The translations under genes were made by a program, and so were the position numbers. A DNA stretch of 64,000 nt from Caballeronia telluris (GTDB taxonomy: Bacteria; Pseudomonadota; Gammaproteobacteria; Burkholderiales; Burkholderiaceae). Below are positions 34,934 through 45,855 of this stretch, piece after piece (the first letter of the stretch is position 1; every line of letters begins with the position of its first letter). Location: assembly GCF_001544495.1 (NCBI RefSeq), contig NZ_FCNZ02000016.1, positions 62,001 to 126,000 on the forward strand. Direction: 5' to 3'. The notes under the pieces were generated by a model. It did no database searches, had not been told where the DNA came from, and saw only the letters and a list, made by a program, of their open reading frames with translations.

Positions 34934-36619
34934 ATGACACTTGGAATGCGCTTTTTTAGCCTGCCCAGCCGACGTGCATGCGCTTTGCTCACGCTCGTGA
35001 CGGCGAGCCTGCTTGGCATCGCCAATCCCGGGCAGGCGCAGACGGATTCGCAGCAGCCGACGCGCCCCAATATAGTGCTGATCGTCGGCGACGACGTCGG
35101 CTGGGGCGACCTCGGCGCCTACGGCGGCGGCGAGGGACGCGGCATCCCGACGCCGAACCTCGACAGGCTGGCCGACGAGGGCATGACGTTCTACGATTTC
35201 TACGGCCAGCCGAGTTGCACGCCCGGCCGCGCCGCCCTTCAGACGGGCCGCAACCCCAATCGCAGCGGCATGACCACCGTCGCGTTCCAGGGACAGGGCG
35301 GCGGGCTGCCCAAAGCCGAATGGACGCTGGCGTCGGTATTGAAACAGGCGAAATACAACACGTACTTCACGGGTAAATGGCATCTTGGCGAAGCGGACTA
35401 TGCGCTCCCCAATGCACAAGGTTACGACGACATGAAATACGTCGGCCTGTATCACCTCAACGCGTACACGTATTCCGATCCGAAGTGGTTTCCCGACATG
35501 GACCAGCAGACCCGGGACATGTTCATCAAGGTGACGACGGGCATGCTTTCGGGCAAGGCCGGCGAGAAAGCGCACGAGGATTTCAAGCTTAACGGGCAAT
35601 ATCAGAACGAGCCCGACAAACGGATTGTCGGCATCCCGTTCGTGGATCGCTATATCGAGAAAGCCGCGCTAGACGATATCGACGACGCCGCGCAGAAAGG
35701 ACAGCCGTTCTTCATCAACGTGAACTTCATGAAGGTTCACCAGCCGAATATGCCCGATCCGGACTACATCGGCAAATCGCTGTCGAAGTCGAAATACGCG
35801 GACTCGCTCGTCGAACTCGACGCCCGCGTCGGCCGCATCATGGACAAGCTGCGCGAAAAAGGCCTCGACAAGAACACGCTCGTCTTCTTCACGACCGACA
35901 ACGGCGCGTGGCAAGACGTCTATCCCGATGCGGGCTACACGCCGTTCCGAGGCACCAAGGGGACCGACCGGGAAGGCGGTGCGCGCGTACCGGCCATCGC
36001 GTGGTGGCCCGGCAAGATCAAGCCGCACTCGCGCAACTTCGACATCCTGGGCGGCCTCGATTGCATGGCGACCTTCGCGGCGCTGGCGGGCGTCGACTTG
36101 CCGAAGAACGATCGCGAAGGCAAGCCGATCATCTTCGACAGCTACGACATGTCGCCCGTGCTGTTCGGCACCGGCAAGAGCAAGCGCAATTCGTGGTTCT
36201 ATTTCACGGAAAACGAACTGACGCCGGGTGCCGTGCGCGTCGGCCAGTTCAAGGCGGTGTTCAATCTCCGCGGCGACTCGGGCGTGAAGACAGGCGGTCT
36301 CGCGGTCGACACGAATCTCGGCTGGAAAGGACCCGAGAGTTACGTGGCGACGGTTCCGCAGGTGTTCGATCTTTACCAGGACCCGCAGGAGCGTTACGAC
36401 ATTTTCATGAACAACTACACGGAGCACACCTGGACACTGCCCACGTTCAACTTAGCGATGACGGAGCTAATGAAGTCTTACGTGAAGTATCCGCCTCGCA
36501 AGTTGCAGAGCGAAGGGTACTCGGGGCCGATCACGCTCACGCAATATGAACGGTTCAAGTATGTCCGCGACGAGCTGGAGAAGAATGGCTATAACATACC
36601 ATTGCCGAGTGGAAACTGA
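34934..36619 (+). CDS. Exported arylsulfatase (type I, formylglycine-dependent)
   Basis: 561 residues with a Sec signal peptide (RRACALLTLVTASLLG, cleavage after AQA near residue 36). The sulfatase fold starts NIVLIVGDDVGWGDLGAYGG with metal-binding Asp residues. The signature CTPGR (Cys95) is the C-x-P-x-R sequence converted to formylglycine, followed by the second signature TGKWHLGE. Later motifs FFTTDNGAW and RGTKGTDREGGARVP complete the active site. It hydrolyses sulfate esters in the periplasm and supplies sulfate. ATG 34934 is preceded by GAGGGGAAG. A formylglycine-generating enzyme is not encoded nearby. Neighbours do not suggest a specific substrate. Confidence 0.9.
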   Translation: MTLGMRFFSLPSRRACALLTLVTASLLGIANPGQAQTDSQQPTRPNIVLIVGDDVGWGDLGAYGGGEGRGIPTPNLDRLADEGMTFYDFYGQPSCTPGRAALQTGRNPNRSGMTTVAFQGQGGGLPKAEWTLASVLKQAKYNTYFTGKWHLGEADYALPNAQGYDDMKYVGLYHLNAYTYSDPKWFPDMDQQTRDMFIKVTTGMLSGKAGEKAHEDFKLNGQYQNEPDKRIVGIPFVDRYIEKAALDDIDDAAQKGQPFFINVNFMKVHQPNMPDPDYIGKSLSKSKYADSLVELDARVGRIMDKLREKGLDKNTLVFFTTDNGAWQDVYPDAGYTPFRGTKGTDREGGARVPAIAWWPGKIKPHSRNFDILGGLDCMATFAALAGVDLPKNDREGKPIIFDSYDMSPVLFGTGKSKRNSWFYFTENELTPGAVRVGQFKAVFNLRGDSGVKTGGLAVDTNLGWKGPESYVATVPQVFDLYQDPQERYDIFMNNYTEHTWTLPTFNLAMTELMKSYVKYPPRKLQSEGYSGPITLTQYERFKYVRDELEKNGYNIPLPSGN

Positions 36620-36743
36620 CGGCCGGCGCTCACCTTGAGAGGCTCGGCATGCGCGACATCGCCGGCAGATGAATCGCGTTTGCTCCGCCGCGTGATCGTT
36701 GAGGTTTCCGTACGTATTGAAAGTCTCTCGATGGAGGCGTCGC

Positions 36744-37508
36744 ATGGCTGCATTCGTCGACCACCCGGCCGTCCTGTTCGTCGTGCTTCTTCTGGGTTTT
36801 ATCGCGGCGGTAGCGCTCGGCGCGCTCGTGTTGAGGCGTGTTGTCCCGCTCTCCGACGAAGCGAGGGACGAGTTCAACGTAGTGCAGACCTCGACCCTGA
36901 CATTACTGGCGTTGCTGATCGGCTTTAGCCTTTCGATGGCCGTGAGCCGCTACGACCAGCGCAAGACACTCGAAGAAAGCGAAGCAAATGCGATAGGCAC
37001 CGAGTACGCCAGAGCGGACCTGACAAATGCTGCGATCCGGGCACAGCTGAAAAGTGAGCTTCTCCGCTATGCAAGACTGCGACTGACCCATTTTCAGACG
37101 CGAGATTCACAGGAACTTGCACGCATCGATCGCGATACGAGCAAGTTGCAGTCCGACCTATGGCTCCTTGCAATCGAGGTAGCCAAAAACCAACCCACGC
37201 CTATCGGTGCGACCGTCGTCACCGGCATGAACGACGTACTCAATTCGCAGGATTATTCGGAGGCGGCGCGGATCAATCACATTCCTGTCGGCGCGTGGTT
37301 CCTCATGTTCACCATTGCGTTCATTGCCTGTGTCGTGCAAGGCTATGGCGGCCGGGGAAAACTTCGAACAGGATTGCTGTTCACCATTCTTCCGCTCACC
37401 ATCTCACTGTCGCTTGCGCTTATATCGGACGTCGACAGCCCTCGCGGCGGCCTCATCCATGTGCAGCCCCAGAACCTCAATCGACTTCTTCAATCGCTTG
37501 CGATGTGA
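36744..37508 (+). CDS. DUF4239 (bestrophin-like) membrane protein
   Basis: 254 residues: an N-terminal hydrophobic helix (residues 7-30), a second helix around residue 50 (LTLLALLIGFSLSMAVSRYDQRK), a charged helical middle part starting LEESEANAIGTEYARADL, and two C-terminal helices (AWFLMFTIAFIACVVQGYG, LLFTILPLTISLSLALI). The segment SRYDQRK-x-LEESEANAIGT is diagnostic for DUF4239 proteins, which resemble bestrophin chloride channels in layout but have no assigned function. ATG 36744 follows GGAGG. It is 124 bases downstream of the sulfatase and possibly separate. Confidence 0.8.
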   Translation: MAAFVDHPAVLFVVLLLGFIAAVALGALVLRRVVPLSDEARDEFNVVQTSTLTLLALLIGFSLSMAVSRYDQRKTLEESEANAIGTEYARADLTNAAIRAQLKSELLRYARLRLTHFQTRDSQELARIDRDTSKLQSDLWLLAIEVAKNQPTPIGATVVTGMNDVLNSQDYSEAARINHIPVGAWFLMFTIAFIACVVQGYGGRGKLRTGLLFTILPLTISLSLALISDVDSPRGGLIHVQPQNLNRLLQSLAM

Positions 37509-37551
37509 TGTGATGTGATGCGATGGACATGCGTTCGCCGTTCGCGAACGC
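37501..37551. repeat. Short tandem repeat and hairpin between convergent genes
   Basis: Five copies of (C/T)GATG lie at 37501-37525, covering the end and stop codon of the DUF4239 gene. A perfect 7-bp stem GCGTTCG/CGAACGC follows at 37531-37551. There is no T-run, so a terminator role is unproven; it precedes the end of prpF at 37561. Confidence 0.55.
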
Positions 37552-37560
37552 CGTCCACGC

Positions 37561-38748
37561 TCAAGCCGGCACGCGCACCCATCCCTCCATCAACACCCGC
37601 GCGCTGCGGCTCATGATGGCCTTGGTGACCGACCAATCGCCGTCGACGAGCGCGGCCTGCGCGCCCACGCGCAGCGTGCCCGACGGGTGTCCGAAGCGCA
37701 CGGCGTCGCGCGCATCACCACCCGCCGCGAGACTCACGAGCGTTCCCGGAATCGCAGCCGCGGTGCCGATCGCGACCGCCGCCGTGCCCATCATCGCGTG
37801 ATGCAGCTTGCCCATCGACAACGCACGTACCAGCAGATCCACGTCTTCGGCGCCGATCTGCTTGCCGCTCGACGCCACATAGCCCGCCGGTTTCGCCACG
37901 AAGGCGACCTTCGGCGTGTGCTGCCGGCTGGCGATCTCGTCGATGTGTCCGATCAGGCCCATGCGGACCGCGCCGTGTGCGCGGATCGTCTCGAACATCG
38001 CGAGCGCTTTCGGATCGCCGTTGATGGCGTCCTGCAACTCGGTGCCCGTGTAGCCGATGGCTTCCGCGTTCAGGAAGATCGTCGGGATGCCGGCGTTGAT
38101 CATCGTGGCCTTCAGCGTGCCGATGCCCGGAACGTCGAGATCGTCGACGAGATTGCCCGTCGGGAACATCGCGCCTCCCGCGCCGTCTTCTTCGGCCGCC
38201 GGGTTCATGAATTCGAGTTGCACTTCGGCCGCGGGGAACGTCACGCCGTCCAGTTCGAAGTCGCCGGTTTCCTGCACGGCGCCTTTTGTGACCGGCACGT
38301 GCGCGATGATCGTCTTGCCGATATTGGCCTGCCAGATGCGCACGATGGCGACGCCGTTATCCGGCACGCGCTCGGGATCGATCAGGCCGCTCGTGATCGC
38401 GAACGGTCCCACGGCGGCGGAGAGATTGCCGCAGTTGCCGCTCCAGTCGACGAACGCGCGGTCGATGGCGACCTGACCGAACAGATAGTCGACGTCGTGA
38501 TCCGGCTTGCTGCTCTTCGCGACGATCACCGTCTTGCTCGTGCTCGACGTCGCGCCGCCCATGCCGTCGATCTGCTTGCCATAGGGGTCCGGGCTGCCGA
38601 TGACGCGCAGCAGCAACGCATCGCGCGCGGCGCCGGGAACCTGCGCGGCCTCGGGCAGGTCCTGCAGGCGGAAGAACACGCCTTTGCTGGTGCCGCCGCG
38701 CATGTAGGTGGCGGGAATCCTGATCTGTGGAGCGTGGGTCATGGTCAT
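37561..38748 (-). CDS. prpF: 2-methylaconitate cis-trans isomerase PrpF
   Basis: 395 residues, matching PrpF (about 396). The family opening IPATYMRGGTSKGVFF and the segments GSPDPYGKQIDGMGGATSSTSK and DWSGNCGNLSAAVG are conserved. The protein has the two-domain diaminopimelate epimerase-like fold. PrpF isomerises the 2-methylaconitate isomer released by AcnD so that it can be hydrated to 2-methylisocitrate. Two ATGs are six bases apart (38748 and 38742), neither with a strong ribosome-binding site; the first is used. It is the last gene of prpB-prpC-acnD-prpF, 56 bases after acnD. Confidence 0.94.
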   Translation of the reverse strand: MTMTHAPQIRIPATYMRGGTSKGVFFRLQDLPEAAQVPGAARDALLLRVIGSPDPYGKQIDGMGGATSSTSKTVIVAKSSKPDHDVDYLFGQVAIDRAFVDWSGNCGNLSAAVGPFAITSGLIDPERVPDNGVAIVRIWQANIGKTIIAHVPVTKGAVQETGDFELDGVTFPAAEVQLEFMNPAAEEDGAGGAMFPTGNLVDDLDVPGIGTLKATMINAGIPTIFLNAEAIGYTGTELQDAINGDPKALAMFETIRAHGAVRMGLIGHIDEIASRQHTPKVAFVAKPAGYVASSGKQIGAEDVDLLVRALSMGKLHHAMMGTAAVAIGTAAAIPGTLVSLAAGGDARDAVRFGHPSGTLRVGAQAALVDGDWSVTKAIMSRSARVLMEGWVRVPA

Positions 38749-38804
38749 GTCGTGTGCGTTGTTCGAGAGGAGGGCGCGCGGTGTGCCCTCCGTTTCAAGG
38801 TGCT

Positions 38805-41402
38805 TCAGGCGGCCGCCTGCGACGATTCGAGGAAGTCCTGCGCGAATCGCTGCAACACGCCTCCCGCCTCGTAGATCGACAGTTCTTCCGCGGTGTCGAG
38901 ACGGCACGTGACGGGTACTTCCACGCGTTCGCCGTTTCGGCGATGGATCACGAGCGTGAGGTCCGCGCGCGGCTTGCGCTCGCCGGTCACATCGAAGGTT
39001 TCCGTGCCGTCGATACCGAGCGTCAGGCGGTTCACGCCCGGCTTGAACTCCAGCGGCAGCACGCCCATGCCGACGAGATTGGTGCGGTGAATTCGCTCGA
39101 ACCCTTCGGCGACGATCGCCTCGGCGCCCGCGAGACGCACGCCCTTGGCCGCCCAGTCGCGCGACGAACCCTGACCGTAGTCCGCGCCCGCGATGACGAT
39201 CAGCGGCTGCTTGCGCTCCATGTACGTTTCGATGGCTTCCCACATGCGCGTAACCTTGCCCTCGGGCTCGATGCGCGCAAGCGATCCCGCCTTGACCTTG
39301 CCGTTCTCGCGCACCATTTCGTTCAGCAGCGTCGGATTGGCGAAGGTGGCGCGCTGGGCGGTCAGATGGTCGCCCCGGTGAGTCGCGTACGAGTTGAAGT
39401 CTTCTTCCGGCAGGCCCATCTTCGTCAGGTACTCGCCGGCGGCGCTGTCGGCGAGAATCGCGTTCGACGGCGACAGGTGGTCGGTCGTGATGTTGTCGCC
39501 CAACACGGCGAGCGGGCGCATGCCCTTGAGCGTGCGCTCGCCGGCGAGCGCGCCTTCCCAGTACGGCGGACGGCGGATGTAGGTGCTCTGCGCTCGCCAG
39601 TCGTACAGCGGCTTCGCTTTCTCGCCCGTGTCGACCGACACCGCGAACATCGGCTCGTAGACCTTGCGGAACTGCTCGGGCTTCACGGCTGCGGCGACCG
39701 TCGCGTCGATTTCTTCGTCGGACGGCCAGATGTCCTTGAGCATCACCGGGTTGCCTTGCGCATCGGTGCCGAGGACATCCTTTTCGATGTCGAAGCGGAT
39801 CGTGCCTGCGATCGCATAAGCGACCACGAGCGGCGGCGATGCGAGGAACGCCTGCTTCGCATACGGATGGATGCGGCCGTCGAAATTGCGGTTACCGGAC
39901 AGCACGGCGGTGGCGTACAGATCGCGCTCGACGATCTCCTTCTGGATCGCGGGATCGAGCGCACCCGACATGCCGTTGCACGACGTGCACGCATACGCGA
40001 CGACGCCGAAGCCCAGTTGTTCCAGTTCCGGCAGCAGCCCGGCTTCCTCCAGATACAGCGTCACGGCCTTCGAACCGGGCGCGAGCGAGGTCTTCGCCCA
40101 CGGCTTGCGGAAGAGACCGAGCCGGTTCGCGTTGCGGGCCAGCAGTCCGGCGGCGATCATGTTGCGCGGGTTGTTGGTGTTCGTGCAGCTCGTGATCGCG
40201 GCGATGATGACGGCGCCGTCGGGCATCAGCCCCGGCTCGTTTTCGACCTTGCCGCTGATGCCGCGCGCGGCCAGTTCAGACACGGGCAACCGGCGATGCG
40301 GATTGGACGGACCCGCGAGCGTGCGAACCACGGTCGAGAGGTCGAACGTCAGTACGCGCTCGTATTCGGCGTTCACGAGGCTGTCGCCCCAAAGGCCGGT
40401 TTGCTTCGCGTACGTTTCCACGAGCTTCACCAGTTCGTCGTCGCGGCCCGTGAGCTTGAGATACGTGATGGTCTGCTCGTCGATGTAGAACATCGCGGCG
40501 GTCGCGCCGAACTCGGGCGCCATGTTGGCGATGGTCGCGCGGTCGCCGAGCGTGAGGTTCGCGGTGCCCGCGCCGAAGAACTCCAGATACGCGCCGACCA
40601 CTTTTTCCTTGCGCAGGAATTCGGTGAGCGACAGCACGACGTCGGTCGCGGTGATGCCCGGGCCCGGCTTGCCGCTCAGTTCCACGCCGACGATATCCGG
40701 CAAGCGCATGTAGGAAGCACGTCCGAGCATCACGCTCTCGGCTTCCAGCCCGCCCACGCCGATCGCGATCACGCCGAGCGCATCGACCATCGGCGTGTGC
40801 GAGTCGGTGCCGACGAGCGTGTCCGGAAAGGCCACGCCGTCCGTCACCTGCACGACCGGGCTCATGCGTTCGAGATTGATCTGATGCAGGATGCCGTTGC
40901 CCGGCGGAATCACGTCGACGTTCCGGAACGCCTTCTTCGTCCAGTCGATGAAGTGAAAGCGGTCTTCATTACGACGGTCCTCGATGGCGCGGTTCTTCTC
41001 GAACGCGTCCGGATCGAAGCCGCCGCACTCGACGGCGAGCGAGTGATCGACCACGAGCTGCGTCGGCACGACTGGGTTGACGAGCGCGGGGTCGCCGCCT
41101 TGCGAAGCGATGGCATCGCGTAGCCCGGCGAGATCGACGAGCGCGGTCTGCCCGAGAATGTCGTGGCACACGACGCGCGCCGGAAACCACGGGAAGTCGA
41201 GATCGCGCTTGCGCTCGATGAGCTGCCTGAGCGACGCGGCAAGCGTGGCCGGCGGGCAGCGTCGCACGAGATTCTCGGCGAGCACGCGCGACGTGTACGG
41301 CAGCGTGTCGTACGCGCCGGGCTGGAGGGAATCGACGGCGGCGCGCGCGTCGAAGAAGTCCAGCTTCGTGCCGGGCAGGGGTTTGCGGTTTGCAGTATTC
41401 AT
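38805..41402 (-). CDS. acnD: 2-methylcitrate dehydratase, Fe/S-dependent (AcnD)
   Basis: 865 residues, usual for AcnD. It is an aconitase-superfamily enzyme: FPWFPARVVCHDILGQTALVD near the start, the 4Fe-4S cysteines in AITSCTNTNNPRNM and YACTSCNGMSGALD, and the swivel domain with GADYGQGSSRDWAAKG. It dehydrates 2-methylcitrate in the methylcitrate cycle. Its linkage to prpF, with no prpD, defines the AcnD/PrpF route typical of many beta- and gammaproteobacteria. It lies between prpC and prpF in the same transcript. Confidence 0.95.
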   Translation of the reverse strand: MNTANRKPLPGTKLDFFDARAAVDSLQPGAYDTLPYTSRVLAENLVRRCPPATLAASLRQLIERKRDLDFPWFPARVVCHDILGQTALVDLAGLRDAIASQGGDPALVNPVVPTQLVVDHSLAVECGGFDPDAFEKNRAIEDRRNEDRFHFIDWTKKAFRNVDVIPPGNGILHQINLERMSPVVQVTDGVAFPDTLVGTDSHTPMVDALGVIAIGVGGLEAESVMLGRASYMRLPDIVGVELSGKPGPGITATDVVLSLTEFLRKEKVVGAYLEFFGAGTANLTLGDRATIANMAPEFGATAAMFYIDEQTITYLKLTGRDDELVKLVETYAKQTGLWGDSLVNAEYERVLTFDLSTVVRTLAGPSNPHRRLPVSELAARGISGKVENEPGLMPDGAVIIAAITSCTNTNNPRNMIAAGLLARNANRLGLFRKPWAKTSLAPGSKAVTLYLEEAGLLPELEQLGFGVVAYACTSCNGMSGALDPAIQKEIVERDLYATAVLSGNRNFDGRIHPYAKQAFLASPPLVVAYAIAGTIRFDIEKDVLGTDAQGNPVMLKDIWPSDEEIDATVAAAVKPEQFRKVYEPMFAVSVDTGEKAKPLYDWRAQSTYIRRPPYWEGALAGERTLKGMRPLAVLGDNITTDHLSPSNAILADSAAGEYLTKMGLPEEDFNSYATHRGDHLTAQRATFANPTLLNEMVRENGKVKAGSLARIEPEGKVTRMWEAIETYMERKQPLIVIAGADYGQGSSRDWAAKGVRLAGAEAIVAEGFERIHRTNLVGMGVLPLEFKPGVNRLTLGIDGTETFDVTGERKPRADLTLVIHRRNGERVEVPVTCRLDTAEELSIYEAGGVLQRFAQDFLESSQAAA

Positions 41403-41471
41403 ACCGTGGGGGAGTAATAGTAGTCATCGGGGATCGTTGCCGGCGTCCGGATCAATTATCCCCTTTCCCGG

Positions 41472-42638
41472 TCAGCGCTTGGCTAACGGCACGAAGGGCA
41501 GGTCTTCGGGACCGGTGTAGTTCGCGCTCGGGCGAATGATCTTGTTGTCGATGCGTTGCTCGATGATGTGCGCCGCCCAACCCGACGTGCGCGAGATCAC
41601 GAAGAGCGGCGTGAACATCGCGGTCGGCACGCCCATCATGTGATACGACACCGCGCTGAACCAGTCGAGGTTCGGGAACATCTTCTTGGCTTCCCACATG
41701 ACCGACTCCAGCCGCTCGGCGATCTCGAACATCTTCATGTTCGACGCTTCCTGCGACAGCTTCTTCGCAACATCCTTGATCACGACGTTGCGCGGGTCGG
41801 AGATCGTGTACACCGGATGACCGAAGCCGATCACGACTTCCTTGTTCTCGACGCGCCGCTTGATGTCCGCTTCGGCTTCGTCGGCGGTCTGATAGCGCGA
41901 TTGAATGTCGAACGCGGCCTCGTTCGCGCCGCCGTGTTTCGGCCCGCGCAGCGCGCCGATCGCACCGGTGATGGCGGAATAGATGTCGGAACCCGTGCCC
42001 GCGATCACGCGGCCGGTGAACGTCGATGCGTTGAATTCGTGCTCGGCGTAAAGGTTGAGCGAAACGTGCATCGCGTCGACCCACGACTTCGACGGCGCCA
42101 CGCCATGCAGCAGATGCAGGAAATGTCCGCCGATGGAATCGTCGTCGGTTTCGACTTCGATGCGACGGCCGTTGTGCGAAAAGTGATACCAGTAGAGCAG
42201 CATCGAACCGAGCGAAGCCATCAGGCGATCGGCGATATCCTTTGCGCCCGCGATGTTGTGATCGTCCTTCTCGGGCAATACGGTGCCGAGCACCGACACG
42301 CCGGTGCGCATCACGTCCATCGGATGCGCGGAGGCCGGGATCGCTTCGAGCGCGAGCCTGAGATTGGCCGGCAGGCCGCGCAACGACTTGAGCTTGGTCT
42401 TGTAGGCGGTGAGTTCGGCCTGCGTCGGCAGCTTTTCGTGCACGAGCAGATACGCGATTTCCTCGAACTCGCACGCGCGCGCGAGTTCGAGAATGTCATA
42501 GCCGCGATAGTGCAGGTCGTTGCCGGTGCGGCCGACCGTGCACAGCGCGGTGTTGCCCGCGGTCACGCCCGAGAGGGCAACCGATTTCTTCGGTTTGAAC
42601 GTGCCGGCGGCGGTCGTCTTGTTGTCTGCTTCGCTCAT
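41472..42638 (-). CDS. prpC: 2-methylcitrate synthase PrpC
   Basis: 388 residues, citrate synthase fold. Visible motifs: LHYRGYDILELA near residue 45, the catalytic histidines in YAEHEFNASTFTGRVIAG and GALRGPKHGGANE, and the Asp/Arg region near IISPSANYTGPEDLP-like C-terminus (KIIRPSANYTGPE). It condenses propionyl-CoA with oxaloacetate. The start at 42638 (MSEADNK) is preferred; another ATG at 42650 directly abuts the GGAG ribosome-binding site and is too close to it. prpB ends 25 bases upstream, so the two are co-transcribed. Confidence 0.95.
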   Translation of the reverse strand: MSEADNKTTAAGTFKPKKSVALSGVTAGNTALCTVGRTGNDLHYRGYDILELARACEFEEIAYLLVHEKLPTQAELTAYKTKLKSLRGLPANLRLALEAIPASAHPMDVMRTGVSVLGTVLPEKDDHNIAGAKDIADRLMASLGSMLLYWYHFSHNGRRIEVETDDDSIGGHFLHLLHGVAPSKSWVDAMHVSLNLYAEHEFNASTFTGRVIAGTGSDIYSAITGAIGALRGPKHGGANEAAFDIQSRYQTADEAEADIKRRVENKEVVIGFGHPVYTISDPRNVVIKDVAKKLSQEASNMKMFEIAERLESVMWEAKKMFPNLDWFSAVSYHMMGVPTAMFTPLFVISRTSGWAAHIIEQRIDNKIIRPSANYTGPEDLPFVPLAKR

Positions 42639-42663
42639 GGTGTAGGTCATCTCCGTGCAAAAG

Positions 42664-43560
42664 TTATTTCTTGGTGGCAAACAGCGCGTCGAGCTTGTCT
42701 TCGTACGCGTGATAGCCGAGGTACTTGTACAGGTCGGCGCGGGTCTGCATCGTCGGGACGGCGGCCTTTTGCGTGCCGTCGCGCATCGTCGTTTCGTAGA
42801 AGTTCAGCGCCGCCGCGTTCATCGCGCGATACGCGCCGCAGCAGTAGAGCGCGATGTCGACATTGGCTTCGCGCAACTCGCTCGTCGTGAAGAACGGCGT
42901 CGAGCCGAATTCGGTCAGGTTCGCGAGGATCGGCACCTTGACCGCGGCCTTGAAGCGGCGATAGTCGTCGAGCGACTGCATCGCTTCGGGGAAGATCATG
43001 TCCGCGCCGGCTTCGACGTAGGCGACCGCGCGCTCGATCGCGGAATCGAGGCCTTCGGACGCCGTCGCATCGGTACGCGCCATGATGACGAACTGGTCGT
43101 CCGTGCGCGCATCGACGGCGGCCTTCACGCGATCGACCATCTCATCCATCGGCACGACTTCCTTGCCCGGCCGGTGACCGCAACGCTTCTGGCCGACCTG
43201 GTCTTCGAGATGCACGGCGGCCACGCCTGCCTTGATGAACGAACGCACCGTGCGCGCGATGTTGAATGCGCCGCCCCAGCCCGTGTCGATATCGACGAGC
43301 AGCGGCAGATCGGTCGCATCGGTGATGCGGCGCGCGTCGGTCAGTACGTCGTCCATCGTGCTGATGCCCAGATCGGGAATGCCGAGCGAGTTCGCCGCGA
43401 CGCCGCCGCCCGACAGATAGATCGCCTTGAAGCCGACTGCTTCGGCCATTTTCGCGGCATACGCCGTGATCGCGCCGACGACTTGCAGCGGCTGTCCTTC
43501 CGACACGGCAGTGCGAAAGCGCGCGCCTGCGCTGGTGATGTTCTTGCGGGCTGAGTCCAA
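42664..43560 (-). CDS. prpB: 2-methylisocitrate lyase PrpB (TTG start)
   Basis: 298 residues, isocitrate lyase/PEP mutase superfamily. It shows YLSGGGVAANSLGIPD, the metal-binding LLVDIDTGWGG, and the catalytic KRCGH motif with Cys127, followed by RTDA. It cleaves 2-methylisocitrate to pyruvate and succinate. The only start consistent with the family N-terminus is a TTG (complement of 43558-43560), with GGAG seven bases upstream; no in-frame ATG is available before the conserved region. It is the first gene of the operon and follows the sigma-54 promoter at 43591-43606. Confidence 0.94.
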   Translation of the reverse strand: MDSARKNITSAGARFRTAVSEGQPLQVVGAITAYAAKMAEAVGFKAIYLSGGGVAANSLGIPDLGISTMDDVLTDARRITDATDLPLLVDIDTGWGGAFNIARTVRSFIKAGVAAVHLEDQVGQKRCGHRPGKEVVPMDEMVDRVKAAVDARTDDQFVIMARTDATASEGLDSAIERAVAYVEAGADMIFPEAMQSLDDYRRFKAAVKVPILANLTEFGSTPFFTTSELREANVDIALYCCGAYRAMNAAALNFYETTMRDGTQKAAVPTMQTRADLYKYLGYHAYEDKLDALFATKK

Positions 43561-43590
43561 TTGGTGTCTCCGGTAAAGATGGCTCTTCCA

Positions 43591-43606
43591 TGCAAGAGGC
43601 GGGCCA
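43591..43606 (-). promoter_or_regulatory. Sigma-54 (-24/-12) promoter of prpB-prpC-acnD-prpF
   Basis: Read on the minus strand the sequence is TGGCCCG, CCTC, TTGCA: the consensus TGGCACG-N4-TTGCA with one mismatch and exact GG/GC spacing. It lies 31 bases before the prpB TTG and opposite the prpR gene, whose product is a sigma-54 activator. Confidence 0.88.
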
Positions 43607-43622
43607 GGGCGCTTATAAGCCT

Positions 43623-43635
43623 TAAATCATTGATT
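43623..43635. promoter_or_regulatory. IHF binding site, full consensus match
   Basis: TAAATCATTGATT matches the reverse of the IHF consensus WATCAANNNNTTR at every defined position. It is 17 bases upstream of the -24 element inside an AT-rich tract, where IHF would bend DNA to bring PrpR to the polymerase. Confidence 0.7.
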
Positions 43636-43682
43636 TATAACGAAATTAAATATCTCAATTTCCACCGAATCGTTTCCTTAAT

Positions 43683-43696
43683 GAAATCGCGAATTC
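43683..43696. promoter_or_regulatory. Candidate PrpR upstream activating palindrome
   Basis: GAAATCGCGAATTC is a near-perfect palindrome (GAANTCGCGANTTC), placed 77-90 bases upstream of the -24 element and 60 bases before the prpR ATG. Its position fits an enhancer-type site for a sigma-54 activator and could also allow autoregulation. PrpR binding itself is inferred. Confidence 0.5.
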
Positions 43697-43755
43697 AGAT
43701 TGGAAACGGGAGCGCATAATGACGCTCTGAAATTTCCCGAGCAACCCCGGCAATC

Positions 43756-45711
<1,956 letters not shown>

Positions 45712-45855
45712 CGGTGGGGGTGGTATTTCGGCCTTCCGCTAAAGATATCCCTCGCCCCGTCGTAAATAAGCTGTCCGTCATCCGTCCGGGCCACGCAGCA
45801 GACGCGCATCGCCGCCGCTGTCGTGCAATATGCGGTGCGAAAGTGCAGGATCAAC

